In this document: positions 17,108-25,293 of the stretch, in pieces
How positions within the stretch are numbered: the stretch's first letter is position 1
Layout of the letters: each line of letters starts with the position of its first letter
Origin: Gemmatimonadota bacterium
GTDB lineage: Bacteria; Gemmatimonadota; Gemmatimonadetes; Gemmatimonadales; Gemmatimonadaceae
NCBI GenBank assembly: GCA_016714015.1
Contig: JADJNZ010000005.1
Location: 310,001 to 374,000, forward strand
Reading direction: 5' to 3'
DNA length: 64,000 bases
The notes under the pieces: model-generated
What the model was told of the DNA's origin: nothing
Seen by the model: only the letters and a program-made list of their open reading frames with translations
Databases searched by the model: none
Made by a program: the position numbers and the translations under genes

Positions 17108-17851
17108 ATGACCCCGCGCCTCACCGTCGTCATCGCCGACGACGAGCCCATCGCGCGCGCGGGCCTGCGGCGCATGCTCGATGCGACCGGTGCGGTGGAG
17201 GTGCTCGGCGAGGCCGCGAGCGGCACCGCCGCGGTCGAGGCGATCGACCGGCTCCGGCCGGAGCTCGTCTTCCTCGATGTCCGGATGCCCGGCCTCCTCG
17301 GCACCGACGTCCCGGCGCGGCTCACGCATCGCCCCTTCATCGTCTTCACGACCGCGCACGCCGAGCATGCGGTGGCCGCGTTCGCGCTCGGCGCAGTGGA
17401 CTACCTGCTGAAGCCCTTCGGCGCGTCACGCCTCGCGCAGACGCTCGAGCGCGTGCGGGGCGCGCTCGGCGACGAGGCGGCGGTCGCGCCGTTCGACCGG
17501 CTGGGCGAGACGCTCGGGAAGGGGCCGCTCATGCGGGTGTTCGTGCGCGTGGGCGGGGCGATCGTCCCCGTGCCGGTGGCGAGCATCTCCTGGTTCGAGG
17601 CGGACGGGGACTACGTGATCGCGCACGCGGAGCGGGCGCGGCACGTGCTCTCACTGCCGCTCGCGCATCTCGAGGCGAAGCTCGATGCGCGGCGCTTCGT
17701 GCGGATCCATCGCACGCACCTGGTGAACCTCGACCACGTCGTCGCGTTCCGGCGGCATGGCAAGGGCGGGATGACCGCCGAGCTGCGGGACGGGACGCGG
17801 CTCGCCGTGAGCCGTGCGCGGGCGACCGAACTGCGACGACTGGGCCTCTGA
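17108..17851 (+). CDS. LytTR-family response regulator
   Basis: 247 aa: receiver domain (residues 4-120; acidic DDEP, phosphoacceptor D57 in LVFLDVRMPG, Thr in FTTAHAEHA and Lys in YLLKPFG), then a LytTR DNA-binding domain (about 140-247; VASISWFEADGDYVIAHA, RFVRIHRTHLVNLDHV). It binds DNA as a regulator when phosphorylated by the LytS-type kinase encoded just upstream. Likely targets include its own operon, but no repeat operator could be assigned. The frame is open upstream, but the receiver fold starts at this ATG. Confidence 0.95.
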   Translation: MTPRLTVVIADDEPIARAGLRRMLDATGAVEVLGEAASGTAAVEAIDRLRPELVFLDVRMPGLLGTDVPARLTHRPFIVFTTAHAEHAVAAFALGAVDYLLKPFGASRLAQTLERVRGALGDEAAVAPFDRLGETLGKGPLMRVFVRVGGAIVPVPVASISWFEADGDYVIAHAERARHVLSLPLAHLEAKLDARRFVRIHRTHLVNLDHVVAFRRHGKGGMTAELRDGTRLAVSRARATELRRLGL

Positions 17852-17919
17852 ACAGGGCCGCCACGGGGCGACTATCCTTAGGCGTCGCCGCGCCGCGCTC
17901 CCTCTTCGAGGTCCGCCCG

Positions 17920-18684
17920 ATGTCCCGTGCCCGTACGCCGCTGGTCGCGCTCGTCCTCGCGAGCCTGTCCCCGCTCGCCTCCGCCGGGGCGCAGGCCCCG
18001 ACCACCTGGCCGCAGCACTCGCTCGACCGCCCCAAGCCGTCCGTGGAGGTCGCGCCCGCCCAGCGGTTGCCCGTGGCGCCACCGGCCGGGGCGATCGTGC
18101 TCTTCGACGGCCGCGACCTCGGGTGGTGGACCACCGGCGACGGCCAGCCCGCGCCCTGGCGCATCGTCGAGGGCGCGATGGAGGTGGTGCCCAATACTGG
18201 CGGCATCCGCACGCGCGTCGGCTTCGGCGACGTGCGACTCCACCTCGAGTGGGCCGCGCCGGCCCCGCCGCGCGGAACGGGACAGGATCGCGGCAACAGC
18301 GGCGTCTTCTTCCAGCAGACGTATGAGGTGCAGGTGCTCGATTCGTACCGCAACGAGACCTACGCCGACGGGCAGGCGGCGTCGATCTACGGCCAGTTCC
18401 CGCCGCGCGTGAACGTCGCGCGCCCGCCCGGGGAATGGCAGAGCTACGACATCGAGTTCCGTCGCCCGCGGTTCGATTCGACGGGGGTCCTGCTCACGCC
18501 GGCGCGCCTGACGGTGCGGCACAACGGCGTGCTCGTGCAGGACGACGTCGCGCTGCTCGGTCCCACCTCGCATCGCGTGCGCACGCCGTACCTCGCGCAC
18601 GCGGACGAGCTGCCCATCTCGCTGCAGGACCATGGGCACCCGGTCCGCTTCCGCAACATCTGGGTGCAGCCGCTCCCGCGCTGA
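17920..18684 (+). CDS. Secreted DUF1080 (3-keto-disaccharide hydrolase-like) protein
   Basis: 254 aa with a signal peptide (MSRARTPLVALVLASLSPLA, cleavage near AGAQ). It is a single DUF1080 domain of concanavalin-like fold: GAIVLFDGRDLGWWTT, PWRIVEGAMEVVPNTGG, NSGVFFQQTYEVQVLDSY, then the closing SLQDHGHPVRFRNIWVQPL. Characterised relatives act on 3-keto-glycosides or bind polysaccharide in the periplasm. The catalytic assignment for this copy is inference. Genes downstream are unrelated (a K+ channel follows 44 bases later), and no sugar-oxidising enzyme is encoded beside it. Confidence 0.9.
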   Translation: MSRARTPLVALVLASLSPLASAGAQAPTTWPQHSLDRPKPSVEVAPAQRLPVAPPAGAIVLFDGRDLGWWTTGDGQPAPWRIVEGAMEVVPNTGGIRTRVGFGDVRLHLEWAAPAPPRGTGQDRGNSGVFFQQTYEVQVLDSYRNETYADGQAASIYGQFPPRVNVARPPGEWQSYDIEFRRPRFDSTGVLLTPARLTVRHNGVLVQDDVALLGPTSHRVRTPYLAHADELPISLQDHGHPVRFRNIWVQPLPR

Positions 18685-18728
18685 CCCGGCCGATGACCCG
18701 GACGATGACCCGCACCGAGACGTAGCCG

Positions 18729-19691
18729 ATGCAGACGATGAACTACGCCGCGATCCCGACGCCGAAGGGACCGGAGGAGAAGGGCGACCTCGGCTTCGGC
18801 GCGGTGGTGTCGACGAACAGCCGCCGGTTGCTCAACGCCGACGGCTCGTTCAACGTGCGCCGCACCGGCCTGCCGTGGAGCGAGGTCGTGAGCCTCTACC
18901 ACGCCGCCCTCGTCACGCGGTGGCCAGCCTTCTTCGGCTGGGTGGTGGTCATCTATCTCGGCATCAACCTCGCCTTCGCCGGCGCCTTCTGGCTCTGCGG
19001 CGCGGATGCGCTGGTGGGCGACCCGACGGCGACCGTGGCGGGTCGCTTCACGCGCGCGTTCTTCTTCTCGGTGGAGACCTTCGCGACCATCGGTTACGGG
19101 ACGATCGCGCCCCGCGGCCTGCCGGCCCACTGGCTCATGACCATCGAGGCGCTGGTGGGCGTGCTCGCCCAGGCGCTGATCACCGGCCTGTTCTTCGCGC
19201 GGTTCGCGCGGCCGACGGCCGCGGTCACCTTCAGCCGTCGCGCGGTCGTCGCGCCCTTCCAGGGCGGGTTCGCGCTGATGATCCGCATGGCGAACCGCCG
19301 CAAGAACGAGCTCATCGAGCTCACGGCCTCCCTCTCGTACAGCTACGTGGAGCAGGTGAACGGCGAACAGGTGCGGCGCTACCGCCCACTCCCGCTGGAC
19401 CGGGCGAAGGTGACCTTCTTCCCGCTCGCGTGGACGATCGTCCACCCGATCACCAAGGAGAGTCCGCTCTGGGGTCTGTCGATCGACCAGCTCGTGGAGC
19501 GGAACGCGGAGTTCCTCCTGCTGCTCAGCGGGGTGGACGACACCTTCGCGACGACGGTGCATGCGCGGACGTCGTACAAGGCGGAGGAGGTGGAATGGGG
19601 GGCGAAGTTCACGAACATCTTCGACCCGCCCGGCGAGGACGGGATCCTCTCCATGGATATCTCGAGGCTGGACGAGACGATGAAGGTCTAG
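18729..19691 (+). CDS. Inward-rectifier K+ channel (KirBac type)
   Basis: 320 aa, normal for prokaryotic Kir channels. Slide helix and first membrane helix (AFFGWVVVIYLGINLAFAGA), pore helix with selectivity filter T120-I-G-Y-G124 (FATIGYGTIAPRG), second membrane helix (IEALVGVLAQALITGLFFAR), then the immunoglobulin-like cytoplasmic domain (MIRMANRRKNELIELTASL; PLAWTIVHPITKESPLWG) are all in order. It should form a tetrameric K+-selective pore gated by lipids or ligands. An alternative start lies 9 bases on (MNYAAIP). It may share a transcript with the DUF1080 gene, but a physiological link is not obvious. Confidence 0.95.
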   Translation: MQTMNYAAIPTPKGPEEKGDLGFGAVVSTNSRRLLNADGSFNVRRTGLPWSEVVSLYHAALVTRWPAFFGWVVVIYLGINLAFAGAFWLCGADALVGDPTATVAGRFTRAFFFSVETFATIGYGTIAPRGLPAHWLMTIEALVGVLAQALITGLFFARFARPTAAVTFSRRAVVAPFQGGFALMIRMANRRKNELIELTASLSYSYVEQVNGEQVRRYRPLPLDRAKVTFFPLAWTIVHPITKESPLWGLSIDQLVERNAEFLLLLSGVDDTFATTVHARTSYKAEEVEWGAKFTNIFDPPGEDGILSMDISRLDETMKV

Positions 19692-19723
19692 GATCGTGTT
19701 CGGGGGGTCGCGGGCCGGGGAAC

Positions 19724-19743
19724 ATGAACGTATAATGAACGCC
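19724..19743 (+). promoter_or_regulatory. Perfect -10 box between direct repeats, before the second TonB receptor
   Basis: TATAAT (19731-19736) is the only perfect -10 hexamer noticed in this GC-rich window and lies 30 bases before the ATG. It is flanked by two copies of ATGAACG (19724-19730 and 19735-19741; the second shares two bases with the hexamer). No good -35 box is seen, so an activator may be needed, and the heptamer pair is a candidate site. Confidence 0.5.
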
Positions 19744-19766
19744 GGGCCGTCTGGACCCCCCTCACA

Positions 19767-21893
19767 ATGCTGGACATGATCCGTCTCCGCCTCTTTCTGC
19801 TCGCACTCGCCGGGGTTCTCCCGACCTTGACGGCGGCAGCCCAGCAGGACTCCTCGCGCGCCAAGCTCGACACCGTCGTCGTGACCGCGACGCGCGAGGG
19901 CCGAAGCCTCTCGCAGATCCCCTTCGCGGTCTCGACGATCTCGTCAGAGCGCTGGGCCGGCCGGAGCGGGTTGGGGATGGACCAGGCGTTGCAGCAGATC
20001 CCGGGCGTCTTCGCGCAGTCGCGCTTCGGGACGCACGACATCCGCCTGACCATCCGTGGGTACGGCGCGCGCGGCGCGGGGGATCGATCGAATGCCGGCA
20101 CGTCGCGCGGCATCCGCATCCTGCTCGACGGGATCCCCGAGACGGAGCCCGACGGCCGCACCGCCTTCGATCACATCGATCTCGCGACGGTCGAGCGGAT
20201 CGAGGTGCTCCGCTCGAACGGATCGGCCGCGTGGGGCAATGCCGCCGGCGGCATCGTCAGTCTCAGCACGATGCCCGAGTTCACGCGCGACTTCGCGGAG
20301 GTGACGCAACAGTCCGGGAGCTTCGGCCTCCAGCGCACGATCGCGCGCACCGGGACGCGGCTCGGCGCGGGGAAGGGATGGCTCTCGGTGGCGCGCACGA
20401 CGTTCGATGGCTGGCGGGCGCATTCGGACGCGAACCGCACCATGGCCGTGGGCGGGATCATGGTCCCCTTGGATGGGGGCGGGCGGGTGGGCGTGCAGCT
20501 CGCCGCCGCGGCGAACCTCTTCCGCATCCCCGGGCCCCTCACGCCAGCGCAGTACGACGCCGATCCGCAGCAGGCGAACGCGACCTACCTCGCGCGAGAC
20601 GAACGCCGATACAACCGGCTCATGCGCCTGGGCGTGACGCTCGAGAAGCCGATCGGCGAGCGGCAGGACGTGAGTGCGATGCTGTTCGTGAACCCGAAGT
20701 ACCTGCAACGCTCCGAGCGCAACACCTTCCGCGACTTCACGCGCTATCACGTCGGCGGCGCGACCTCGTGGGGGGCGCGCGTCGCGACCGGTGGCGTGCA
20801 GCACCGGTTGCGCGTCGGTGGAGACTTCGCGTACCAGGACGGGGCGATCCAGTTCTACGATCTCGTCGCCGGGGGCCGCGGTCCGACGCTGCAGCAGAAC
20901 AAGGGCGAGGCGGCGCAGAACGGCGGCCTCTTCGTGCAGGACGAGGTCGCGCTCTCGCCTCGACTCACCCTGGTCGTCGGCGGTCGCTTCGACGACCTGA
21001 GCTACTTCTATCGCGACTTCATCACGCCGTCGCTCGATGCGTCCAAGCGCTTCACGCAGGTCTCGCCGCGCGGCGGCCTCTCGTGGCGCGCGCAGAATGG
21101 CACGACGGTGTACGCGAGCTTCGGGCGCGGGGTCGAGATCCCCGCGGGCAACGAGACCGATCCGCCCGCGATGGGTCTGCCCGGCCCGCTGACCGCCCTC
21201 AATCCGCTCATCGACGTGGTCCGCTCCACGACCCTCGAGACGGGCGTGCGCCGCTACGTCGAACTGGGTGACGGCGTGCTGCGCGGGCTCTTCGTTGACG
21301 CGGCACTGTACGACGTCTCGATCGATGGCGAGCCGCAGCCCTACAACGGCGGGCGCTTCTACCTCACCGCGGGCCAGGTGTCGCGGCGCGGACTCGAGCT
21401 CGGCACCACGGGCTACCTCGCCGGCGGCGTGACCGCCCGGCTCGCGGCCACCTTCTCCAAGAACACCTACGACCGCTACGTCGTGGACTCCACCTACCTC
21501 GGCGTACCCGGCGCGAGCGCGGTGCTGGATGGCAACGCCGTCGCGGGGCTCCCGGGGCGCGTGATCAACGCCTCGGTGCAGTGGCAGCCGCCCGCCGCTT
21601 CCTGGTTCACCGTCGAGCTCGGCGCGCAGCACAACAACGACTACTTCGCCGACGACCGGAACGCGGTCGAGGTGCCGGGCTTCACGGTCTATCGCGCGTC
21701 GCTGGCCGGCGAGCGAGCGCTCGCGGGGGGCCTGCTGGTCCGCGCCTCGCTCGCGGTCGAGAATCTCACCGACGCGCGGTATGTGGGGAGCGCATTCATC
21801 AATCCCGACCTGCTCGCCGGGGCGCCGCTGGTCTACGAGGGCGGGCTGCCGCGGTCGGTCGTCGTCGGGGTGAGCATCCGCCGGTCGCGCTGA
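19767..21893 (+). CDS. TonB-dependent receptor
   Basis: 708 aa with signal peptide (RLRLFLLALAGVLPTLTAAA) and a plug domain beginning at DTVVVTATREGRSL, a TonB-box-like stretch. The plug continues with IRGYGARGAGDRSNAGTSRG and TVERIEVLRSNGSAAWGNAA, and the barrel runs to GLPRSVVVGVSIRRS. The size and the VVVTATR start resemble siderophore or FecA/vitamin-B12-class receptors more than the larger SusC type; the GDRSNAGTSRGIRILLDG plug segment also recalls FecA-like proteins. Ligand not determined. No ferric-uptake or cobalamin riboswitch lies in the 75-base leader. It ends at a strong convergent terminator. Confidence 0.92.
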   Translation: MLDMIRLRLFLLALAGVLPTLTAAAQQDSSRAKLDTVVVTATREGRSLSQIPFAVSTISSERWAGRSGLGMDQALQQIPGVFAQSRFGTHDIRLTIRGYGARGAGDRSNAGTSRGIRILLDGIPETEPDGRTAFDHIDLATVERIEVLRSNGSAAWGNAAGGIVSLSTMPEFTRDFAEVTQQSGSFGLQRTIARTGTRLGAGKGWLSVARTTFDGWRAHSDANRTMAVGGIMVPLDGGGRVGVQLAAAANLFRIPGPLTPAQYDADPQQANATYLARDERRYNRLMRLGVTLEKPIGERQDVSAMLFVNPKYLQRSERNTFRDFTRYHVGGATSWGARVATGGVQHRLRVGGDFAYQDGAIQFYDLVAGGRGPTLQQNKGEAAQNGGLFVQDEVALSPRLTLVVGGRFDDLSYFYRDFITPSLDASKRFTQVSPRGGLSWRAQNGTTVYASFGRGVEIPAGNETDPPAMGLPGPLTALNPLIDVVRSTTLETGVRRYVELGDGVLRGLFVDAALYDVSIDGEPQPYNGGRFYLTAGQVSRRGLELGTTGYLAGGVTARLAATFSKNTYDRYVVDSTYLGVPGASAVLDGNAVAGLPGRVINASVQWQPPAASWFTVELGAQHNNDYFADDRNAVEVPGFTVYRASLAGERALAGGLLVRASLAVENLTDARYVGSAFINPDLLAGAPLVYEGGLPRSVVVGVSIRRSR

Positions 21894-21917
21894 CCGCGCC
21901 TCGGGCACGCATCGTCG

Positions 21918-21948
21918 GCGGGGGGCGGCGCACTGCGCCTCCCCCCGC
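21918..21948 (+). terminator. Bidirectional terminator between convergent genes
   Basis: gcgggggg (21918-21925) pairs with ccccccgc (21941-21948), and inner ggcg/cgcc (21927-21930/21936-21939) closes a cactg loop across one C-T mismatch. It serves the TonB receptor (plus) and the gene ending at 21952 (minus). Confidence 0.75.
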
Positions 21949-21951
21949 TGT

Positions 21952-22605
21952 TCACATCCGACTGGCGCCGACGGTCAGGATCGCGGCGGTGAGCAGCGCG
22001 GTCATGATCCCCACGCCGGTATAGAGCCGGCCGAGCGCGCGGTACTTGAGCACGTTGATGCACGACACCATGTGCAGCTGGTCGGAGAGCTCCGCGGTGA
22101 CGTTGTCGAGGCGGAGGCCGGTCCAGAGGTCCCGGAAGGCATCGCGATCGCGCGCGGCGATGTCCGAATGGAAGAGCACCCGCATCGAGGCGGCCGGGAC
22201 GATCGCGTCGGGCAGGGTGCGTGCGAGGTGTCCGCGCTGCCCGCGCGGGCGGAGCGCCTCGATCGCGTGCCAGATGTACACGACCGTCGCGACGAAGTAC
22301 GCCGCGACTTCGACGCGGAGGAGGATCCCCCAGAGGGTCGCCTGGCCGAGGACCTCGCCGCCGCGCATCACGAGCACGAGCGCGATCGCATTGAGCGCGC
22401 TCATGATCACGAGGGCGAACCGCGCCTTCTTGTCGGCGAGGTCGAGGAAGTCGGTCTCCATCTTGAGCATCGCGTGCAGCACGCGGAAACGGAGCTCCGG
22501 TTCCATCGGGCCCGCCGTCTCCTCGGCGCGCTGCAGGGCGCGTTCCCGCCGACGCAGGGCCTTCGCCTCTGTGGTCTCGTCGGGGTAGTAGGGGATCGCG
22601 GACAT
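21952..22605 (-). CDS. Two-to-three-helix membrane protein, PycTM/DUF5706-like (copy A)
   Basis: 217 aa. A charged N-terminal helix (residues 10-55) leads to DLADKKARFALVIMSALNAIALVLV, a first membrane helix with the ADxKA pattern at its mouth. A second helix follows (VEVAAYFVATVVYIWHAIEAL), then a ~80-residue soluble part, and at the end SDQLHMVSCIN...KYRALGRLYTGVGIMTALLTAAI with a third hydrophobic segment. This order resembles the membrane-effector domain of Pycsar antiphage systems (PF18967, formerly DUF5706). Family membership is my inference. The gene lies 79 bases downstream of an ABC exporter on the same strand, and a paralogue of exactly equal length lies on the exporter's other side. 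No cyclase gene is adjacent. Confidence 0.7.
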   Translation of the reverse strand: MSAIPYYPDETTEAKALRRRERALQRAEETAGPMEPELRFRVLHAMLKMETDFLDLADKKARFALVIMSALNAIALVLVMRGGEVLGQATLWGILLRVEVAAYFVATVVYIWHAIEALRPRGQRGHLARTLPDAIVPAASMRVLFHSDIAARDRDAFRDLWTGLRLDNVTAELSDQLHMVSCINVLKYRALGRLYTGVGIMTALLTAAILTVGASRM

Positions 22606-22684
22606 GCGGGGCTCGAGTCGGTCGCGAGCGGTACATCCGCCCGACGATTGAGTATCGACCGCCGGGCCGACGCGCTTGAATCGC

Positions 22685-24547
22685 TCAGCGGTACCCGGCG
22701 GCCTGCAACTCGAAGAGCCGCGCATACCGGCCCCGGGCCGCGAGCAGCTCCTCGTGGGTCCCGAGTTCCTGCACCCGACCGTCGTCGATCACCGCGATGC
22801 GGTCGGCGATGCGCACGGTCGAGAAGCGGTGGGAGATGACGATGCCGATGCGTCCCTTGAGGTTCGCCTTGAGCTCCTCGAAGACCGCCGCCTCGGCCTC
22901 GGGGTCGAGCGCGCTCGTGGGCTCGTCGAGGATCCACACGTCGGCGTCCCGGTACATGATGCGCGCGAGGGCGAGGCGCTGCCACTCGCCGCCGCTCAGG
23001 TCATGCCCGCCCTCGAAGAGCCGCCCGGTCCGCGAGTCGAGGCCGGACGGCAACTTGCTCACCAGTCCCTCCGCGCGCGCATCGCGGAGCGCCTTCTGCA
23101 CGCGCGCGTCATCCTCGACGGCACCGGGGCGGCCCATCCGCACGTTCTCGCGCACGGTGAGTTCGTAGGTCGCGAAGTCCTGGAAGAGCACGCCGATCCG
23201 CTCTCGCAGCACCTCGGGAGCGACATCGCGCAGGTCGACACCGCCGAGGTGGATGCTGCCGCGGTCGGGATCGTAGAAGCGCAGCAGCAGCTTGACGAAG
23301 GTGCTCTTCCCCGCGCCGTTCTCGCCGACGAGGGCGAGGAGCTCGCCGTTGCGGATGGTCAGGCTGAAGCCATCGACGGCCGGCGCGTGGCCGCCGGGAT
23401 ACTGGAACGTCACCTCGCGGAATTCGATGCCCTGCTCGAGGCGCGCGGGGATCGGCTTGGGATCGGCGGGGGTGGGGACGAGCGGCTCGATCGCGAGGAA
23501 CGAGAAGTAGTCGTCGAGGAAGGTGGTGTGCTGGTCGACGGCGACGAAGGTGGAGGAGATGGAGCCGAGCGTGCCCGACACGGCACCGAACGCACCGATG
23601 ACGAGGACGATGCCACCGGCGTCGATCTGGCCGTGCACGCCGCGCCAGGCGACGAAGGCGTAGGCGAGCGCGAGGCTCGTGCCGGTCACGAGTCCCGTGA
23701 TCATCGACGTGTTGGCGCCGGCGCGGTACATGGCGCTGCGCTTCTGCAGCAGCTCCTCGGACAGCCTGCGGTGCCGGCCGAGCAGGTGGTCGGAGAGGAC
23801 GTAGGCCCGCATCTCCTTCGTGCTCTTGGCCTCGACGAGCAGGTTGCCGAGGTACTCGCGTTCGCGTTCCTCCGGCGTCTCCTGGTAGAAGTACTCGTAC
23901 ATCCGCACGGTGTTGCGCCGCTCGAGGAAGAGGGAGAGCACCGCCGCGACGAGGGCGAGGAGGACGAGGGTCCAGTTGAGGCTCGCGAGGATGCCCGCCA
24001 TCAGCAGGATGGTGACGATGTTGCCGGAGAGCCCGAGCACCGACCAGGTGAGGTCGCCGGGGCGCCACGAGACGTCGCGCTTGGCGCGCGCCAGGCGGTC
24101 GTGCCAGTCGGAGTTGTCGAAGTGGCCGACGTCGATGGTCGACGCCTTCCGGAGCAGTCGGCGCTCCGCCTCGAGCTGGACGCGGCGCACGAAGAGGTCG
24201 CGTCCGTAGCCCTGGTAGGCGCCGATGGCGCGTTGCACGGCGCTGACCGTCCAGAGGCCGATGATGATCGGCACGACATCGCCGAACGTGACCGCGGCGG
24301 CCGAGCCACCGGCGATGCGGCTCACGAGCATGGATCCCAGCAGCACCGTGACCGGCTGCACCGTGGCGCTCACCATCCCGAGGACGGTGAACTTGATGAG
24401 CTCGCGCGGCCCGGCACCCCACGCGAGCTCGAGTCCCTTGCGGAGGTTCCGTCGCACGCGCTGGAGGCGGCTGCGGAAGTCCGGCGGCAGGGTCGATGCG
24501 CGGGATCCCGCAGCGGCGGGCGCGGCGGTGGGGGCAGCGGCGGTCAC
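22685..24547 (-). CDS. ABC exporter with fused membrane and ATPase domains
   Basis: 620 aa from a GTG start. The N-terminal half has about six membrane helices (first near residue 50, IKFTVLGMVSATVQPVTVLL) and the C-terminal half is a complete nucleotide-binding domain: Walker A GENGAGKST, signature LSGGEWQRLALAR, Walker B DVWILDEPTSALD and H-loop ISHRFSTV. It works as a homo- or heterodimer; the substrate is unknown. The NBD has GENGAGKS rather than the G-x-S-G-S-GKS common in MsbA-like lipid exporters, and no peptidase-C39 domain is present. The -10-like TAGATT on this strand lies about 35 bases upstream. Paralogous PycTM-like genes on both sides suggest a functional unit. Confidence 0.93.
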   Translation of the reverse strand: MTAAAPTAAPAAAGSRASTLPPDFRSRLQRVRRNLRKGLELAWGAGPRELIKFTVLGMVSATVQPVTVLLGSMLVSRIAGGSAAAVTFGDVVPIIIGLWTVSAVQRAIGAYQGYGRDLFVRRVQLEAERRLLRKASTIDVGHFDNSDWHDRLARAKRDVSWRPGDLTWSVLGLSGNIVTILLMAGILASLNWTLVLLALVAAVLSLFLERRNTVRMYEYFYQETPEEREREYLGNLLVEAKSTKEMRAYVLSDHLLGRHRRLSEELLQKRSAMYRAGANTSMITGLVTGTSLALAYAFVAWRGVHGQIDAGGIVLVIGAFGAVSGTLGSISSTFVAVDQHTTFLDDYFSFLAIEPLVPTPADPKPIPARLEQGIEFREVTFQYPGGHAPAVDGFSLTIRNGELLALVGENGAGKSTFVKLLLRFYDPDRGSIHLGGVDLRDVAPEVLRERIGVLFQDFATYELTVRENVRMGRPGAVEDDARVQKALRDARAEGLVSKLPSGLDSRTGRLFEGGHDLSGGEWQRLALARIMYRDADVWILDEPTSALDPEAEAAVFEELKANLKGRIGIVISHRFSTVRIADRIAVIDDGRVQELGTHEELLAARGRYARLFELQAAGYR

Positions 24548-24580
24548 GAGGGCGGGGCGGGGGAAGGGCGGCTGGGCGGG

Positions 24581-24586
24581 AATCTA
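24581..24586 (-). promoter_or_regulatory. Possible -10 box (TAGATT) for the ABC exporter gene
   Basis: The minus strand reads TAGATT 34 bases upstream of the GTG start, in the 92-base gap between divergent genes. A convincing -35 is lacking. The same hexamer is seen before the genes at 5203 and 48337. Confidence 0.3.
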
Positions 24587-24639
24587 CGGGTGGCTTCACC
24601 GGGCCGCTCGCGGCATCTTCCAGCACCCTGACCATCCCG

Positions 24640-25293
24640 ATGACCGACGCCCTGCTCCCGCCCGACCCGCTCGACGACAAGGACGCGAAGAAGCGCGAGA
24701 AGGACGCGCGGCGGCTCGAGGCCGAGCGTGGCCTGCTCGAGCCGGCGTTCCGCTACCGGGCGATGCAGAACGCGGTGGAGATGACGCAGGATCTCATCGA
24801 GCTCGCCGACCGGAAGGCCCGGTTCGCGCTCGTGATCATCAGCGTGCTCAACGCGGTCGCGCTGGTCGTGGTGGTGCGCGGCGGCGAGGCGGTGCTGCCC
24901 CGCGACGGCGTCTGGGGCGCGGCGATCACGGCGGAGGTGGTGATCTACGTCGCGGTGACGGTGTGGTACATCTTCCAGGCGATCGAGGCGCTGCGGCCCC
25001 GCGGGGCCGCGCCGACGGACGTGCTGCCGACCGTGGTGCAGCCGGGGGCGTCGATGCGGATGCTGTTCCACGGCGACATCGTGCGCCGGCCGCGCGCGGA
25101 GTACCGGCGCGTGTGGGACGAGTTGCGAATGGACAACCTGACGACCGAGCTCGCCGACCAGCTGCACATCCTCTCGGGGATCAACCAGAACAAGTACGCG
25201 GCACTCGCGCGGCTGTACCGGGGCGTCAGCGTGATGACCGGGTTGCTGACGGTGACGCTGGTGTCGATCGCGGCGTACCACCTGGTGCGATGA
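24640..25293 (+). CDS. Membrane protein, PycTM/DUF5706-like (copy B)
   Basis: 217 aa, the same length as the protein encoded at 21952-22605 and roughly half identical by eye. Shared blocks are LADRKARFALVIISVLNAVALVVVVRGGE, IEALRPRG, ASMRMLFHGDI, RMDNLTTELADQLHILSGIN and KYAALARLYRGVSVMTGLLT (written here as separate stretches). The N-terminal 40 residues are strongly charged and probably cytosolic; two or three membrane helices follow. The ATG at 24640 is chosen because it gives the same length as its paralogue. It is divergent from the ABC exporter (92-base gap), and its stop overlaps the next gene's start (ATGA), so it is co-translated with the methyltransferase-sulfotransferase fusion. 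Confidence 0.75.
   Translation: MTDALLPPDPLDDKDAKKREKDARRLEAERGLLEPAFRYRAMQNAVEMTQDLIELADRKARFALVIISVLNAVALVVVVRGGEAVLPRDGVWGAAITAEVVIYVAVTVWYIFQAIEALRPRGAAPTDVLPTVVQPGASMRMLFHGDIVRRPRAEYRRVWDELRMDNLTTELADQLHILSGINQNKYAALARLYRGVSVMTGLLTVTLVSIAAYHLVR

Noticed and set aside
24225..25289. N-terminal extension of the methyltransferase fusion to a 1049-aa protein
   Set aside because: The extra 355 residues overlap the ABC exporter start and the copy B gene in other frames and have random-frame composition.
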